Below, piece by piece: positions 15,763 to 24,422 of a stretch of DNA of 64,000 bases (its first letter is position 1; each line of letters begins with the position of its first letter). The stretch is from IMG/VR virus record IMGVR_UViG_3300015371_000003, positions 1 to 64,000 of that record. The stretch is one strand, 5' to 3'. Source of the DNA: a virus. A program made the translations under genes and the position numbers. The notes below the pieces were generated by a model. It saw nothing but the letters and a program-made list of their open reading frames with translations, was not told the DNA's origin and did not search any database.

Positions 15763-16073
15763 AGGCAGACAATCCCGGCGTCGGTGACAAGTGTGTGTGT
15801 CGTGAGCCTTCGTCAGATTCAGGCAGTGGACGGTTAGGCCGCTACTGTCCTCATTGTGGAAGGGATTTGATGGGCGGCTCCCTCGAACAGACTCGTCACG
15901 ACAAACTCATGGATGATGCTCTTGTGGCCCTTGAAACCTATAAAGAGCGGATTCAGGCGTTGGAAGCCGAGAACACCACGCTCCGATCCCAACTGGTGTG
16001 TCAACGATGCCGGATGAACCCCGCGTGTGTTTGTGTTGGTTGCGCGACGTTTGCGGAGGATTTGAAGCGATGA
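15759..16073 (+). CDS. Double zinc-finger/coiled-coil protein
   Basis: 104 aa from a GTG. CVC...YCPHCGRD at the N-terminus, a central leucine-rich coiled coil (KERIQALEAENTTLRSQL), and a second Cys cluster (CQRCRMNPACVCVGC). Looks like a dimeric nucleic-acid-binding or adaptor protein. Confidence 0.6.
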   Translation: MKADNPGVGDKCVCREPSSDSGSGRLGRYCPHCGRDLMGGSLEQTRHDKLMDDALVALETYKERIQALEAENTTLRSQLVCQRCRMNPACVCVGCATFAEDLKR

Positions 16074-16080
16074 AGGCAAC

Positions 16081-16353
16081 ATGAGCAAGGCACTTGAACA
16101 GTTGTTGAACTGGCCCAAGGGCAGCACGGTCCACCGACTCGCTTCAGAAGTCGAAGCCGAGATACAGCAGCTACAAACACAGGCGAGAGCAGACGCTTTA
16201 CAAACCCTCCGTGAAATACTCTGGTTGATTCGTCTCGGGATGAAGGGACAGACCGATGGATTGGTTGCAGGAACTACCGTTGAGTCCAGCGGCAGCGGCA
16301 GAGCGACAGAAGCTGACCCCGGAGGAATTCCAGAGCGTCCAGACGGCGCTTGA
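16081..16353 (+). CDS. Hypothetical protein, overlaps next gene
   Basis: 90 aa. The first 55 residues are helical; the last 35 are Gly/Thr/Ser-rich and low in structure where the frame overlaps the gene at 16256 by 98 bases. Start and helical half look real; the overlap is unusually long. Confidence 0.45.
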   Translation: MSKALEQLLNWPKGSTVHRLASEVEAEIQQLQTQARADALQTLREILWLIRLGMKGQTDGLVAGTTVESSGSGRATEADPGGIPERPDGA

Positions 16354-16492
16354 ACATCTCGCCCTCGTCTCCGAAATCCCCGTGATCGAATTGGCGGAAG
16401 CCCTCATCGGTGCGCTGGTGTCCATGTCGGACAAGAACGATATCGATCCGTTCATGATGTTGCTGGAAAGGATCATTCAAGAAAATGAGTAG
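16256..16492 (+). CDS. Acidic helical hypothetical protein
   Basis: 78 aa, helical and acidic (TPEEFQSVQTALEHLALVSEIPVIELAEALIGAL). Overlaps the previous frame by 98 bases and the next by 8. The coding pattern looks better than that of the overlapping tail of the previous frame. Confidence 0.55.
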   Translation: MDWLQELPLSPAAAAERQKLTPEEFQSVQTALEHLALVSEIPVIELAEALIGALVSMSDKNDIDPFMMLLERIIQENE

Positions 16493-16700
16493 CTTCGAAA
16501 GCATGGCAAAACTGGATGAATTTGAAAAAGAGTTGGCTGCGCTGATCAACAAGCACAGCTTGGAGAACGACTCCAACACCCCCGACTTCATCTTGGCGCA
16601 TTATCTGCGTCGGTGCTTGGAATCTTTCAACAATACCTCCGTGACACGGGAGAAGTGGTACGGGAAATCGTTGCGAATTGGTGATGGGGAGAAGGACTAA
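16485..16700 (+). CDS. Conserved phage protein (SNTPDFILAHYL family)
   Basis: 71 aa. The signature ALINKHSLENDSNTPDFILA, then RCLESFN and WYGK, is seen in a small protein family common to many phages; its role is unknown. Last gene of the operon starting at 14327. Confidence 0.7.
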   Translation: MSSFESMAKLDEFEKELAALINKHSLENDSNTPDFILAHYLRRCLESFNNTSVTREKWYGKSLRIGDGEKD

Positions 16701-16719
16701 TCCGGTGTAAGCTAGACGC

Positions 16720-16733
16720 TGCAATCAAGTGCA
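16720..16733. repeat. 14-bp palindrome site 8
   Basis: TGCAATCAAGTGCA in the short gap before the giant spike gene. A TTGACG follows at 16738 but without a -10 box. The same 14 bases occur at 38749. Confidence 0.75.
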
Positions 16734-16756
16734 ACGCTTGACGCGGGAGGCCGAGG

Positions 16757-19700
16757 GTGGCGAAGAAGAAATCGACGCCAGTCGTTCGATTGACCGTTCC
16801 GACCGGCGGCGGCATTGTGGGCGTCCCCTATACGGTCAAACTCTCCATCTCCGATAAAGACAACGACCTGAAATCCGGCTCCCTCTTTTGGGGCGACGGT
16901 GTGGCGGATACATGGCAAGAAGTTCCACCCACTGAACTGACCCACGTCTACACCACCGCGAAAACCTTCACCCTCCGGGTCACGGCCCTCGACAAACAAG
17001 GCGGACAAGGTGTCGCCACTGCTGATATCGTGGTGAAGCTGGCGGAGCCGATTCCTGAACCTCCAGAACCCATCACGGGCGCACGGCTGTATCTCACCCC
17101 CTCAGTCGAAGCCGCCGTGACGAAGAAGCGGCAGGCCGGGGATTCGGACTGGCAGCAGTGCCAGCGGGCGGCGGATGTCTATCAGTTGAAACTCCCTCCG
17201 TGGGTGCGTGTCATTAGCGCCACGAATTCGAATCCGGTGCGGCTGCAAACCGATGCCCCGTTGCCGTGGAAACCCGGCACCACCACGATTTGTTACATCG
17301 TCGGGGCCACGGGATCATGGGCAGCGATCAACAACAATCCCCCCAAAGGCGCGTGGACAGCAACGGCTAGTGCTGATGGAACGGCGTCGTTTACGATTCC
17401 GGTAGACGCGACGACGTTTGGCCCCCTGCAAGGCACGCTGACGGTCTGGGTGTACGGCAATCTGTCGAGTGAGTATCTGGATTACGGCCAGTCGGCAGAC
17501 CAGTGGTGGGATGCGGCGTTCACGCTTTCGCTGTGCTATCGGCAAACGACCCTCGTGCCCTATCAAGCTGCTGTCATGCGCTTCTTCGATTGGTGGTGTG
17601 CGCTTGGTGTGGCGGGGCTGGATGCCCCCGTGTCACAGGACTCTGGGCGGGGTAGCTTCGGTGTGCAACCGGCAGTCACGACGGTGTATGACTGGCTGTA
17701 TGCCCAACTCTCAGAGGCACAGCGCACAGCCGCAGTGACGGCTCTGAACCGTTGGAATGCGTGGACAGACAAGAACGGCGAGAGTCGGCATTCGGCCACG
17801 AGCAATTATTGGGAGGGGCATCAACTGGCCTTCCTCCAAACCGGTTATGCCACGCAGGACGAAAACTCGCAGGCGGAGGCGTGGCTGACGCTGGCGGAGC
17901 AGGACTGGCAGAGTGATTTTGTCCCCTTCTTCCTCCCCCCGCAACCCGGACAACAGATTTACGGCAGCAATGAGGGCTTCTACTACAGCGGGACCGCTGT
18001 TTCTGGCTTCAACTACGGGGGCAATGATATCGCCCGTCACGTGCAGCGGATGTTCCTGATCAAGAGTGCGACCGGGGGAGACACCCCAGACGGGATCGAC
18101 TACGCCACTCGGTGGGTCCGCAATCTGTTCTACCAACTCCGTCCAGATCGCTGGAAGGCTCCTACCCACGGGCAGTGGACCGGCGACATGACCGGTGTGA
18201 TGAAATACAACGACGCCATTTTCCTCTCCGCGTATTTGGCGGGGCAGCAGGAGGGGAAGTGGGTGCAGTGGTATCTCCAACACAGCGGTGTGAATGCTCC
18301 CAACATTCCTCCCGGCGCGAAGGCGTTTGCAGACGGGTCCACCGAATACAAGTGGCGGTTGCTGTTCTACGATCCGGATCGTCCTGCGGAAGATTACACC
18401 CAGACCCTTCCCCCGTACTTCTTCGCGGATGGCGGAGAACCGGCGGTGCATTGGCGCACGGGGTGGGATGAGAAGGCCATCTCCTTGATCTTCCGCTGTG
18501 GTCCCGGTCTGTACAACGGTTCTCTCAGTAAGCAGGGCGGGCACGTCGATATTTACCGGGGCACCGATTACCTGTTGGTGCAGAGCAACTATTTCAAGGG
18601 CACCACGGATGGTCTAAGTGGGGTGCCGCATTCCGGGGATCTATCGAATGCGCTGGCAAACACCCTCGACTTCTACGATGACGCGACGATTTGTTATCCC
18701 CGCAATTATCCCTATGTGGGCTGTCAGATGTTGGGCGGCAAGTATCGGACGCCTCTGGTCCGTCTCACACGAGAGTCGATGTACGCCGAGAACGAGTTTG
18801 CCTCTGCCTACGATAGTCAAGGCGCTTCCAAGAATCGCACGCTCAAGTACTGGTTCCGCACGACGGTTTCCTTCGGGCAGGAAACGGTCATCTGGGATCG
18901 CGTGAAGTCCACGAAGCCCACGCATCGCAAAGTGTTGCCGTGGCATCTGCCGGGAACCACGCCCACGGAGGTGAGTGCGGCGGCGGTAGACACGAGCATC
19001 GGAGCCTCACGACTGCGGGTGGTGCCGATTACCTCCCACGGAGCCGTCCGAGCGATTCAGCGCAATCAAGTGCAGGGCGTAGATGGGAACTGGCGGGTGG
19101 AGATTACGGATCAAAATCCGCACGAGGAATTTACTTGTCTCACGGCAATGCTGGCGCAAGCCACGGGAGCCGTAGACATTCCGGTGATGGTGCTGGATTC
19201 CGATCCGACTGTCGTGGCGGTGCAAGTGGGGCAGCGGGTGATCGTGTTGCCGGTTGGCGCGACCGAGCTACCAGATGGGACGTTCGAATCCCTCCGGGTG
19301 GAGACGGTGGCGTTTACGAGCACGCACGGAGGAGACGCCACGTATCTGATCGGCGGACTCAAACCGGGCCACTACGTCATCCAAGGCGCATTGAATCAGG
19401 AAATCGATGTGCCTGCGGATGGCGTGGCAACGTTCACGGCGAAGGCCGGATCGTTTGTCATCGGCACCGGAGCAGGCCCAATCCCTCCGGATCCGGAACC
19501 CCCGAATGGGGATGTGGACTGGACCAGTGATCTGGTGCTGGCCTACGGACAGACGTTCGAACTGATCGGCACCCCTACGGCCCGCAAAGTGCTCAAAGCC
19601 AATGGGCATCATATCGCGGTGGACGGGGGCGGGAGTTGGAATGGGATCCTGCAACTGGATCACGCGGACATCTACGATCTGGGGTCCACCAGTTACTTCG

Positions 19701-21289
19701 CCATTAGCGACAACTCCGGGTGGAGTTACGCCTATCTGAACGGCGCGACGGTCAAGATTCGGGACTGCCGCTTCTTTAAATGCGGGCGGTTCAATCTCTA
19801 CTCCGTCAACAATGCGGTCGTGGCGTTTGATCGCAACGAGTATGGCGACACGAATCTCTGCAAGGCGGAAGGTCCAGCAGACAAGGCCGAAGCCTTCTTT
19901 ACAGAGCAGGGGAATTCCACCGCCGCCAAATCCTTCACCGGTAATCGGGTGACACGAGGGACGGCGATTCTTGGCTCCCCCAATTGGACGGTCGGCGGAA
20001 AAGGTCAATCGAACTACACCGCAGGGCGTCGGGTGGGCATTTCCGTTCTTGGAGACGGGAGTGTCGTCAGCTACAACTATTCTCGTGTGACCACGGATGT
20101 CACACCACAGGAAGGGTACTGGTCCCAAGTCGGCAACTACGGCCCCTTCGGTCCCAAGGTCAAGGTGTTCCGGAACATCATTCGCGGCGGGCATTGGCCG
20201 GTGAGTGGGCTGGACGGCGAGCTATACGAGAACGTCATCAGCGAAGCGCAGGGGCACGATTGGATCCGCATTGGCAAGGGCGGCAAGAATCACCACAATC
20301 TCCTGATCAAGCCCTATGCAGCGTTCGCGCAGTATGGCGAACCCTACGGGCTGGCGTCGGCCATCGGGCTGTATCAGGACGGCAACGAACTGGCGAGTTG
20401 GAACCTCACGATTGACGCGAGAGGTAAGGACGGTCCGTCACAGGCGTTAGCGGTGGTCAAGGGAGCCAAGGCGTTGAGTTGGCGCAACATCGTGGTCTAT
20501 CGTCTCAGACTCGGCAACAACGGCTGTCCACAGGGGGCGGGCTGTACGAGTGCGGTCGGCGGATCGGATGAAGGCTCCATGAATCCTCCACCGGAACGTC
20601 TCGACTATGCTGATTACAACTGCCACTACTTCGAACCGGGGTCTGACCGCACGGTGGTCTACAACTTGGCCGTACCGGGGAAGACACTCGGTCAACCGGG
20701 GTATGGCGGGCACGATCTGGGCACGCTCAATGGTCCCGGTCCCGATCCCCGATTTCGGGGACCACTGCCCATTGGGACCGGACAGGCGGGCGTGCCGAGT
20801 CCCAATGACGGAGGATTCCCGTTCAACGAAGACGACATTCTCAATGGCACGTATTCGGTGGCGGATCTGTGTGATTACTTCTTCGGCATCTACGCTCCGG
20901 CTCCGGATTCTCCGCTGAAGGGGAAGCAGGATCCGCAGGATGGGGCGGGGGATATCGGAGCGTCACAGTTGTCGAAGCTGCCCCCCACGGTTCCGGCGAT
21001 TATCACCACGAACAAGCCGCCGATGGTCTATGCGGGTCCGTCGTTCACACTGCCGAAGGGCACCATCTGCTATCTGACCGGGTGGGCAGCAGACGACGGA
21101 CTGCCCAACAACCTGTTGTCGGTGGCGTGGAACAAAGTGTCCGGGCCGGGGACGGTGACGTTTGCAGATGCACAACGCGCCAACACCACCGCCACGTTCA
21201 GTGCTCCGGGGGAATATGTGCTCCGGTTGACGGCGGATGACGGGGATCTGGCTCGCATGAGTGATTGCCGCATCAACGTGTTAGCATAG
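16757..21289 (+). CDS. Giant tail spike: PKD, heparinase-II/III-like lyase, beta-helix, PKD
   Basis: 1510 aa from a GTG after GGGAGG. Residues 5-96 form a PKD/Ig-like domain (FWGDG...HVYTTAKTFTLRVTALD). Residues 110-700 read as a helical toroid (SATSNYWEGHQLAF) and then a beta domain with WRTGWDEKAISLIFRCG...SKQGGHVDIYRGTDYLLV, as in heparinase II/III-type polysaccharide lyases. Residues 915-1400 look like a right-handed beta-helix (DGGGSWNGILQLDHADIYDLG, NRVTRGTAIL). Residues 1418-1510 are a second PKD/REJ domain. Probably an exopolysaccharide depolymerase on the tail; two catalytic modules in one chain would be unusual. A separate palindrome site (9) lies inside. Confidence 0.75.
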   Translation: MAKKKSTPVVRLTVPTGGGIVGVPYTVKLSISDKDNDLKSGSLFWGDGVADTWQEVPPTELTHVYTTAKTFTLRVTALDKQGGQGVATADIVVKLAEPIPEPPEPITGARLYLTPSVEAAVTKKRQAGDSDWQQCQRAADVYQLKLPPWVRVISATNSNPVRLQTDAPLPWKPGTTTICYIVGATGSWAAINNNPPKGAWTATASADGTASFTIPVDATTFGPLQGTLTVWVYGNLSSEYLDYGQSADQWWDAAFTLSLCYRQTTLVPYQAAVMRFFDWWCALGVAGLDAPVSQDSGRGSFGVQPAVTTVYDWLYAQLSEAQRTAAVTALNRWNAWTDKNGESRHSATSNYWEGHQLAFLQTGYATQDENSQAEAWLTLAEQDWQSDFVPFFLPPQPGQQIYGSNEGFYYSGTAVSGFNYGGNDIARHVQRMFLIKSATGGDTPDGIDYATRWVRNLFYQLRPDRWKAPTHGQWTGDMTGVMKYNDAIFLSAYLAGQQEGKWVQWYLQHSGVNAPNIPPGAKAFADGSTEYKWRLLFYDPDRPAEDYTQTLPPYFFADGGEPAVHWRTGWDEKAISLIFRCGPGLYNGSLSKQGGHVDIYRGTDYLLVQSNYFKGTTDGLSGVPHSGDLSNALANTLDFYDDATICYPRNYPYVGCQMLGGKYRTPLVRLTRESMYAENEFASAYDSQGASKNRTLKYWFRTTVSFGQETVIWDRVKSTKPTHRKVLPWHLPGTTPTEVSAAAVDTSIGASRLRVVPITSHGAVRAIQRNQVQGVDGNWRVEITDQNPHEEFTCLTAMLAQATGAVDIPVMVLDSDPTVVAVQVGQRVIVLPVGATELPDGTFESLRVETVAFTSTHGGDATYLIGGLKPGHYVIQGALNQEIDVPADGVATFTAKAGSFVIGTGAGPIPPDPEPPNGDVDWTSDLVLAYGQTFELIGTPTARKVLKANGHHIAVDGGGSWNGILQLDHADIYDLGSTSYFAISDNSGWSYAYLNGATVKIRDCRFFKCGRFNLYSVNNAVVAFDRNEYGDTNLCKAEGPADKAEAFFTEQGNSTAAKSFTGNRVTRGTAILGSPNWTVGGKGQSNYTAGRRVGISVLGDGSVVSYNYSRVTTDVTPQEGYWSQVGNYGPFGPKVKVFRNIIRGGHWPVSGLDGELYENVISEAQGHDWIRIGKGGKNHHNLLIKPYAAFAQYGEPYGLASAIGLYQDGNELASWNLTIDARGKDGPSQALAVVKGAKALSWRNIVVYRLRLGNNGCPQGAGCTSAVGGSDEGSMNPPPERLDYADYNCHYFEPGSDRTVVYNLAVPGKTLGQPGYGGHDLGTLNGPGPDPRFRGPLPIGTGQAGVPSPNDGGFPFNEDDILNGTYSVADLCDYFFGIYAPAPDSPLKGKQDPQDGAGDIGASQLSKLPPTVPAIITTNKPPMVYAGPSFTLPKGTICYLTGWAADDGLPNNLLSVAWNKVSGPGTVTFADAQRANTTATFSAPGEYVLRLTADDGDLARMSDCRINVLA
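19061..19074. repeat. 14-bp palindrome site 9
   Basis: CGCAATCAAGTGCA, one mismatch, inside the spike gene and read as Arg-Asn-Gln-Val-Gln, a different frame from sites 5 and 20. Confidence 0.55.
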
Positions 21290-21293
21290 ATCG

Positions 21294-21449
21294 ATGTTGC
21301 CCGAAGAATGGATTCTTCTGAGTTTCGGGTTAGGAGCCGGGTTTTTCTTCGGATTCGTGGTAGGGTGGTTGACGCATCGGTGGTGGCGGCGTCGGCAACG
21401 CGCCAAGTATGGGATGCCGTCTGACTCTCTCGGACGGCGCTATCAGTAG
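21294..21449 (+). CDS. Small membrane protein
   Basis: 51 aa: one hydrophobic Gly/Phe-rich segment (residues 6-26) followed by a strongly basic tail (HRWWRRRQRAK). Topology fits a single-pass inner-membrane protein. It follows the spike gene by 4 bases. Holin or accessory role cannot be distinguished. Confidence 0.55.
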   Translation: MLPEEWILLSFGLGAGFFFGFVVGWLTHRWWRRRQRAKYGMPSDSLGRRYQ

Positions 21450-21453
21450 ATGC

Positions 21454-21467
21454 TGCAACCAATTGCA
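21454..21467. repeat. 14-bp palindrome site 10
   Basis: TGCAACCAATTGCA, 4 bp upstream of the next -35; same sequence as site 4, with nearly the same spacing. Confidence 0.8.
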
Positions 21468-21471
21468 GGGG

Positions 21472-21500
21472 TTGACAAACCCTTAGGGCTGTGCTAGACT
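21472..21500 (+). promoter_or_regulatory. Promoter
   Basis: TTGACA (21472-21477), 17 bp, TAGACT (21495-21500), then the CTCAGGGAGGAGC leader. Drives the operon 21525-24316. Confidence 0.85.
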
Positions 21501-21524
21501 AAGGAAAGCTCAGGGAGGAGCCGA

Positions 21525-21755
21525 ATGAACACCAAGCAGATGAATTCTGCCCAAGCTGTAGGCGCACCGATCTGGAAGGTGACACGGTTTTGTTGTACCT
21601 CCGGTCAGTGCGTGGACTGCAAGCAGCGGGGCAACCTGTACGGGGATCGGTCCAAGCGCAAGCGCATCACGCATGCGGATAACCTCAATAAAGCCGTGGC
21701 CGATACGATGGCGCGGAACTGGCGGTCGTATGACGCCGAAGCGGAGTTGATGTGA
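21525..21755 (+). CDS. Small Cys-containing basic protein
   Basis: 76 aa. CCTSGQCVDC gives a compact Cys cluster, followed by a basic segment (DRSKRKRITH). Likely metal-dependent nucleic-acid binding. First gene of a 13-gene operon. Confidence 0.6.
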   Translation: MNTKQMNSAQAVGAPIWKVTRFCCTSGQCVDCKQRGNLYGDRSKRKRITHADNLNKAVADTMARNWRSYDAEAELM

Positions 21756-22039
21756 GTCCCCGCGAAGCCCTACAGGAGCGGATTGCCGACTGGTTACAGG
21801 TGCGGAGTCGCACGTTTACGGCCCCCTACGGTATTCTGACGGGGCTGCACACTATCGGCAAGGCCAAGGTGCGGACGATTACCTTCGGCATTGCCCGGAC
21901 ACTCGACGCTGAACTGCTGATCTGGGGCGAGAAGCGGCTGGATCTGCGGACTTCACGTGGCAATGAGCGGTTTCGGTCGGAGCGGGAATTTTACGACTAT
22001 GCGGTGCGCTTCTATGGCGCTCCGGCGGAGGTCGCGTGA
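21752..22039 (+). CDS. Hypothetical protein
   Basis: 95 aa from a GTG overlapping the previous stop. Alpha/beta (RTITFGIARTLDAELLIWGEKRLDLRTSRG). Not recognised. Confidence 0.55.
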   Translation: MSPREALQERIADWLQVRSRTFTAPYGILTGLHTIGKAKVRTITFGIARTLDAELLIWGEKRLDLRTSRGNERFRSEREFYDYAVRFYGAPAEVA

Positions 22040-22389
22040 TGTTGCAGCACATCAAAACGGAGAAGCGGGATTACTGGCGAAAAATGCCCACGTATAATCG
22101 GCGGCAGCGGCAACAATTCCGGATCCAGATGGCCGAGGAACGGGTGTTCAACGCAAAGCTGGCAGAGATGCGACAGCAAGTTCCCCGGAACCTGTATGCC
22201 GAAGCGAAAATCTTCGGAGAGTTTCAGGCGAAGCGGGAGTTGAAGTCGCTTGGCGTCCAGTACTGGACGGCGTGGTACGCGGCACGGCAGGCGGCAGGCG
22301 CATTGCTCACGGAAGCCGAAGCGATGGGCCTGACGGCGGAACAAATCGAACGACTAAGGGCCAAGGCCGCTGATGTGGCCTACGACTGA
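22039..22389 (+). CDS. Basic helical hypothetical protein
   Basis: 116 aa, helical and very basic in the first half (YNRRQRQQFRIQMAEERVFNAKL). The last part has an Ala/Glu helix (TAEQIERLRAKAADVA). Not recognised; its pattern resembles small phage structural or DNA-binding proteins. Confidence 0.55.
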   Translation: MLQHIKTEKRDYWRKMPTYNRRQRQQFRIQMAEERVFNAKLAEMRQQVPRNLYAEAKIFGEFQAKRELKSLGVQYWTAWYAARQAAGALLTEAEAMGLTAEQIERLRAKAADVAYD

Positions 22390-22397
22390 GGTAATCC

Positions 22398-22607
22398 ATG
22401 ACGACGCATGAACTAGCGCGACAACTACTCGCAGGCCCGGATGAACCGGTCTACGTCGTCAACGAGGATGATGTGGCTCCGGAACCGGTGCAGAAGCTGG
22501 AATCTCTCGCGGCGGGCGAGTGGACGCACCACTATACGAATCAACCACTGGACAACGACGCCAGCGGCAATCCTCTACCAGAGCACTACACGGTTGTGCT
22601 GGCATGA
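22398..22607 (+). CDS. Small acidic phage protein
   Basis: 69 aa. THELARQLLAGPDEPVYV at the N-terminus is a pattern recurring in small phage proteins of unknown role. Good AGG/ATG spacing. Confidence 0.6.
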   Translation: MTTHELARQLLAGPDEPVYVVNEDDVAPEPVQKLESLAAGEWTHHYTNQPLDNDASGNPLPEHYTVVLA

Positions 22608-22795
22608 CGAGAGAACAATTGGTTGCTGAAGTGCGGCGTCTGGTCCAACAGAAAGTCCGCACGCCAGAGGATTGTGATCCGGTCACAGACCGCATCGTCA
22701 GTTTGCTGGATGACTACGTGGCTGAAGCTATTGAAGCCACGTGTGCGGCGGTTGTGTCGGAAGCTGAGAAGCTGATGACCCAGAAGCTGGCATGA
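22604..22795 (+). CDS. Small helical protein
   Basis: 63 aa, helical (LVAEVRRLVQQKV ... EAIEATCAAVVSEAEKLM). ATGA overlap with the previous gene. Unknown. Confidence 0.5.
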   Translation: MTREQLVAEVRRLVQQKVRTPEDCDPVTDRIVSLLDDYVAEAIEATCAAVVSEAEKLMTQKLA

Positions 22796-22798
22796 TTG

Positions 22799-23002
22799 AT
22801 GGTCCTTCGCAAACGGTCATTGACGTTTCTGCCGTTGCGGTGCTCCGTCTGTGGGCATGAGTGGAACATTCCGTTCTATCTCCCGCAAGCCACGGATGAA
22901 GTGCTGACGATCATGAAATCGGCGCTCAAAACCGGGTGTCCGCAGTGCGGAGCGACGGGCGAAGAAATCGGACTTGGGTCACGGGAGACGGAATCCAAAT
23001 GA
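22799..23002 (+). CDS. Zinc-ribbon protein
   Basis: 67 aa. CSVCGHEW and CPQCGATG make a classic zinc ribbon around a helical insert. Overlaps the next small gene. Possible transcription or replication accessory factor; no specific family. Confidence 0.6.
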   Translation: MVLRKRSLTFLPLRCSVCGHEWNIPFYLPQATDEVLTIMKSALKTGCPQCGATGEEIGLGSRETESK

Positions 23003-23100
23003 GTGTCAGGAACCGCCGCGTCATACGTCTCTGGAATAGTGGGGGACAGGTCAAACGGCGCGTGTTGGTGACGCGACGGAGAAAACGACGGTGCCACTGA
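22999..23100 (+). CDS. Very small arginine-rich peptide
   Basis: 33 aa with 13 Arg/Lys residues and a RRRKRR tail, so probably nucleic-acid binding if translated. It overlaps both neighbours (ATGA style) in a tightly packed operon, which is the main support. Confidence 0.4.
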   Translation: MSVRNRRVIRLWNSGGQVKRRVLVTRRRKRRCH

Positions 23101-23213
23101 CCGAAGAACAATTGATTGCGTTGGGGTATCGGCCCCGCACGCTGCCCGGTTGGATCTTTTGGTTGTGGTATTGGAGTCCTCTGGCTCGGTGGTGGAAGGA
23201 GAAGCGGCGATGA
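23091..23213 (+). CDS. Small single-pass membrane protein
   Basis: 40 aa from a GTG. Trp-rich hydrophobic stretch (GWIFWLWYWSPLARWW) then a basic end. Could sit in the inner membrane. Overlaps its neighbours. Confidence 0.45.
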   Translation: MPLTEEQLIALGYRPRTLPGWIFWLWYWSPLARWWKEKRR

Positions 23214-23419
23214 CGAAGGGACGGTGTTTCGTGTGTCTGGGGGAAGGCAATCACGTCAGCGAGATGACGGATGGTCTGACCAATCATCTCGTGTGTGATG
23301 GGTGCCGGGAACTGGTCACGCCGTTCTTCTACATCTACGGCAGTCTGTCGAAAGCGGTGTCCGAAGCGGCACAGGCGAAGCGCGGCCCTGATGCCGTGAT
23401 CAAGGGAGAACTGGTATGA
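23210..23419 (+). CDS. Small zinc-binding protein
   Basis: 69 aa. CFVCLGEG and CDGC form a four-Cys site, followed by a helix (KAVSEAAQAKRG). Unknown role. Confidence 0.6.
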   Translation: MTKGRCFVCLGEGNHVSEMTDGLTNHLVCDGCRELVTPFFYIYGSLSKAVSEAAQAKRGPDAVIKGELV

Positions 23420-23628
23420 CGATGCCCCCGGAGAATCCAGCCAAGGTGACGGTTCTACCCGAAGACGATAAGCAGGCCATTGAAGCCCTGAAAGGGGCGT
23501 TGAAAGAAATGGCCGAGAAGGTGCAATTTCTCGTGGATCTGCTGGACAACAAAGGGTTGTTGGAGGAGCACGCCTTCGAATTTCCAGACGGCGATATCTG
23601 GAAGTCCAAGGATGTAGAACCAGTATGA
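23416..23628 (+). CDS. Hypothetical acidic coiled-coil protein
   Basis: 70 aa, with a central helix (KQAIEALKGALKEMAEKVQFLVDLLD). ATGA overlaps on both sides. Unknown. Confidence 0.55.
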   Translation: MTMPPENPAKVTVLPEDDKQAIEALKGALKEMAEKVQFLVDLLDNKGLLEEHAFEFPDGDIWKSKDVEPV

Positions 23629-24092
23629 AACTCGATGACATGCACCTGTTGGACGAGTGCTTTACCCACATTCCCGATGATGGCGGGCCGCACGTGACTT
23701 ACAACGTCACGAAGCTGGTCACGCACATCGAAGCCCACCGGGATCAGGTGCAACTGGTGAGCGTGCCGGTGGATGAGGAACATGCTCGCTACTGCTTGGA
23801 GAATAGGGGGATCGAGCAGGATCGGATTCGGATTTTACTGGCCCACCCTGATTACCTCAAACAGCCGGTGGTGTTTCTCCACAAGGCGGAGGAGGATTCG
23901 CATTTGCTGGTGGATGGTTCTCACCGCTATGTGATTTACTGGCACCTCAAGATGTCGATTATCCCGGCCTACATTGTGCCGTGGGAGATGGCGCAGCCGT
24001 TTATCATCGAAGATGCTCCTCAAACGGATGAGAAGGTCATCATGTCGTGGTCGGGGTTGTCGGCGCTCCGGCAGTTTCGGGATCGGAACTGA
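23625..24092 (+). CDS. ParB/Srx-fold-like protein
   Basis: 155 aa. LLVDGSHRYVIYWHLKMSIIPAYIVPW matches the DGxHR...A core of ParB/sulfiredoxin-fold proteins, after a beta-rich N-terminus. Such proteins bind nucleotides and act in partitioning or as nucleases; the helix-turn-helix of true ParB is missing, so a partition role is not implied. A related GRHR segment occurs in the protein at 62595. Confidence 0.6.
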   Translation: MKLDDMHLLDECFTHIPDDGGPHVTYNVTKLVTHIEAHRDQVQLVSVPVDEEHARYCLENRGIEQDRIRILLAHPDYLKQPVVFLHKAEEDSHLLVDGSHRYVIYWHLKMSIIPAYIVPWEMAQPFIIEDAPQTDEKVIMSWSGLSALRQFRDRN

Positions 24093-24316
24093 TGAAAACC
24101 TCCTTCGAAATGCTCGAAAAGCAAGCCAAAGAGTTGACTGATAGAGTGGTAGGCATGCTTGCGATTGCTAAATCTGATGATCAAGATATCAGGGATATTG
24201 CCCGCAACTTTGCGGAGGTGATCATTCTCGGGGTGCTGGTGGAGGTTTTCTTCGACGGCAAACGAGAAGGCGTAGAGCACGTGCAGCTTCAGCTTCTGCC
24301 CAAGGATGTTCATTGA
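24092..24316 (+). CDS. Small helical protein
   Basis: 74 aa, helical throughout with an amphipathic C-terminal half. Last gene of the operon from 21525. Unknown. Confidence 0.55.
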   Translation: MKTSFEMLEKQAKELTDRVVGMLAIAKSDDQDIRDIARNFAEVIILGVLVEVFFDGKREGVEHVQLQLLPKDVH

Positions 24317-24319
24317 TTT

Positions 24320-24333
24320 GGCAATTGATTGCA
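24320..24333. repeat. 14-bp palindrome site 11
   Basis: GGCAATTGATTGCA, one mismatch, 17 bp upstream of the -35 at 24351. Confidence 0.6.
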
Positions 24334-24350
24334 GCGACAACTAAATTTAC

Positions 24351-24380
24351 TTGACGGTGATCTAACCCCTTCCATATTGT
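24351..24380 (+). promoter_or_regulatory. Promoter for the PEP-CTERM genes
   Basis: TTGACG (24351-24356), 18 bp, TATTGT (24375-24380). Weaker than the standard promoters here and with a different -10. The leader is AT-rich (AAAATTTTTTGGGAGGG). Confidence 0.55.
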
Positions 24381-24422
24381 GATATGGTGTGCGCGGGGCA
24401 AAATTTTTTGGGAGGGTGGTGT

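Noticed and set aside
23107-23120. AACAATTGATTGCG as another palindrome site
   Set aside because: Only the core matches; both TGCA ends are damaged.
23625-24092. True partition protein ParB
   Set aside because: Only the nucleotide-binding-like core is present, with no helix-turn-helix or ParA neighbour.
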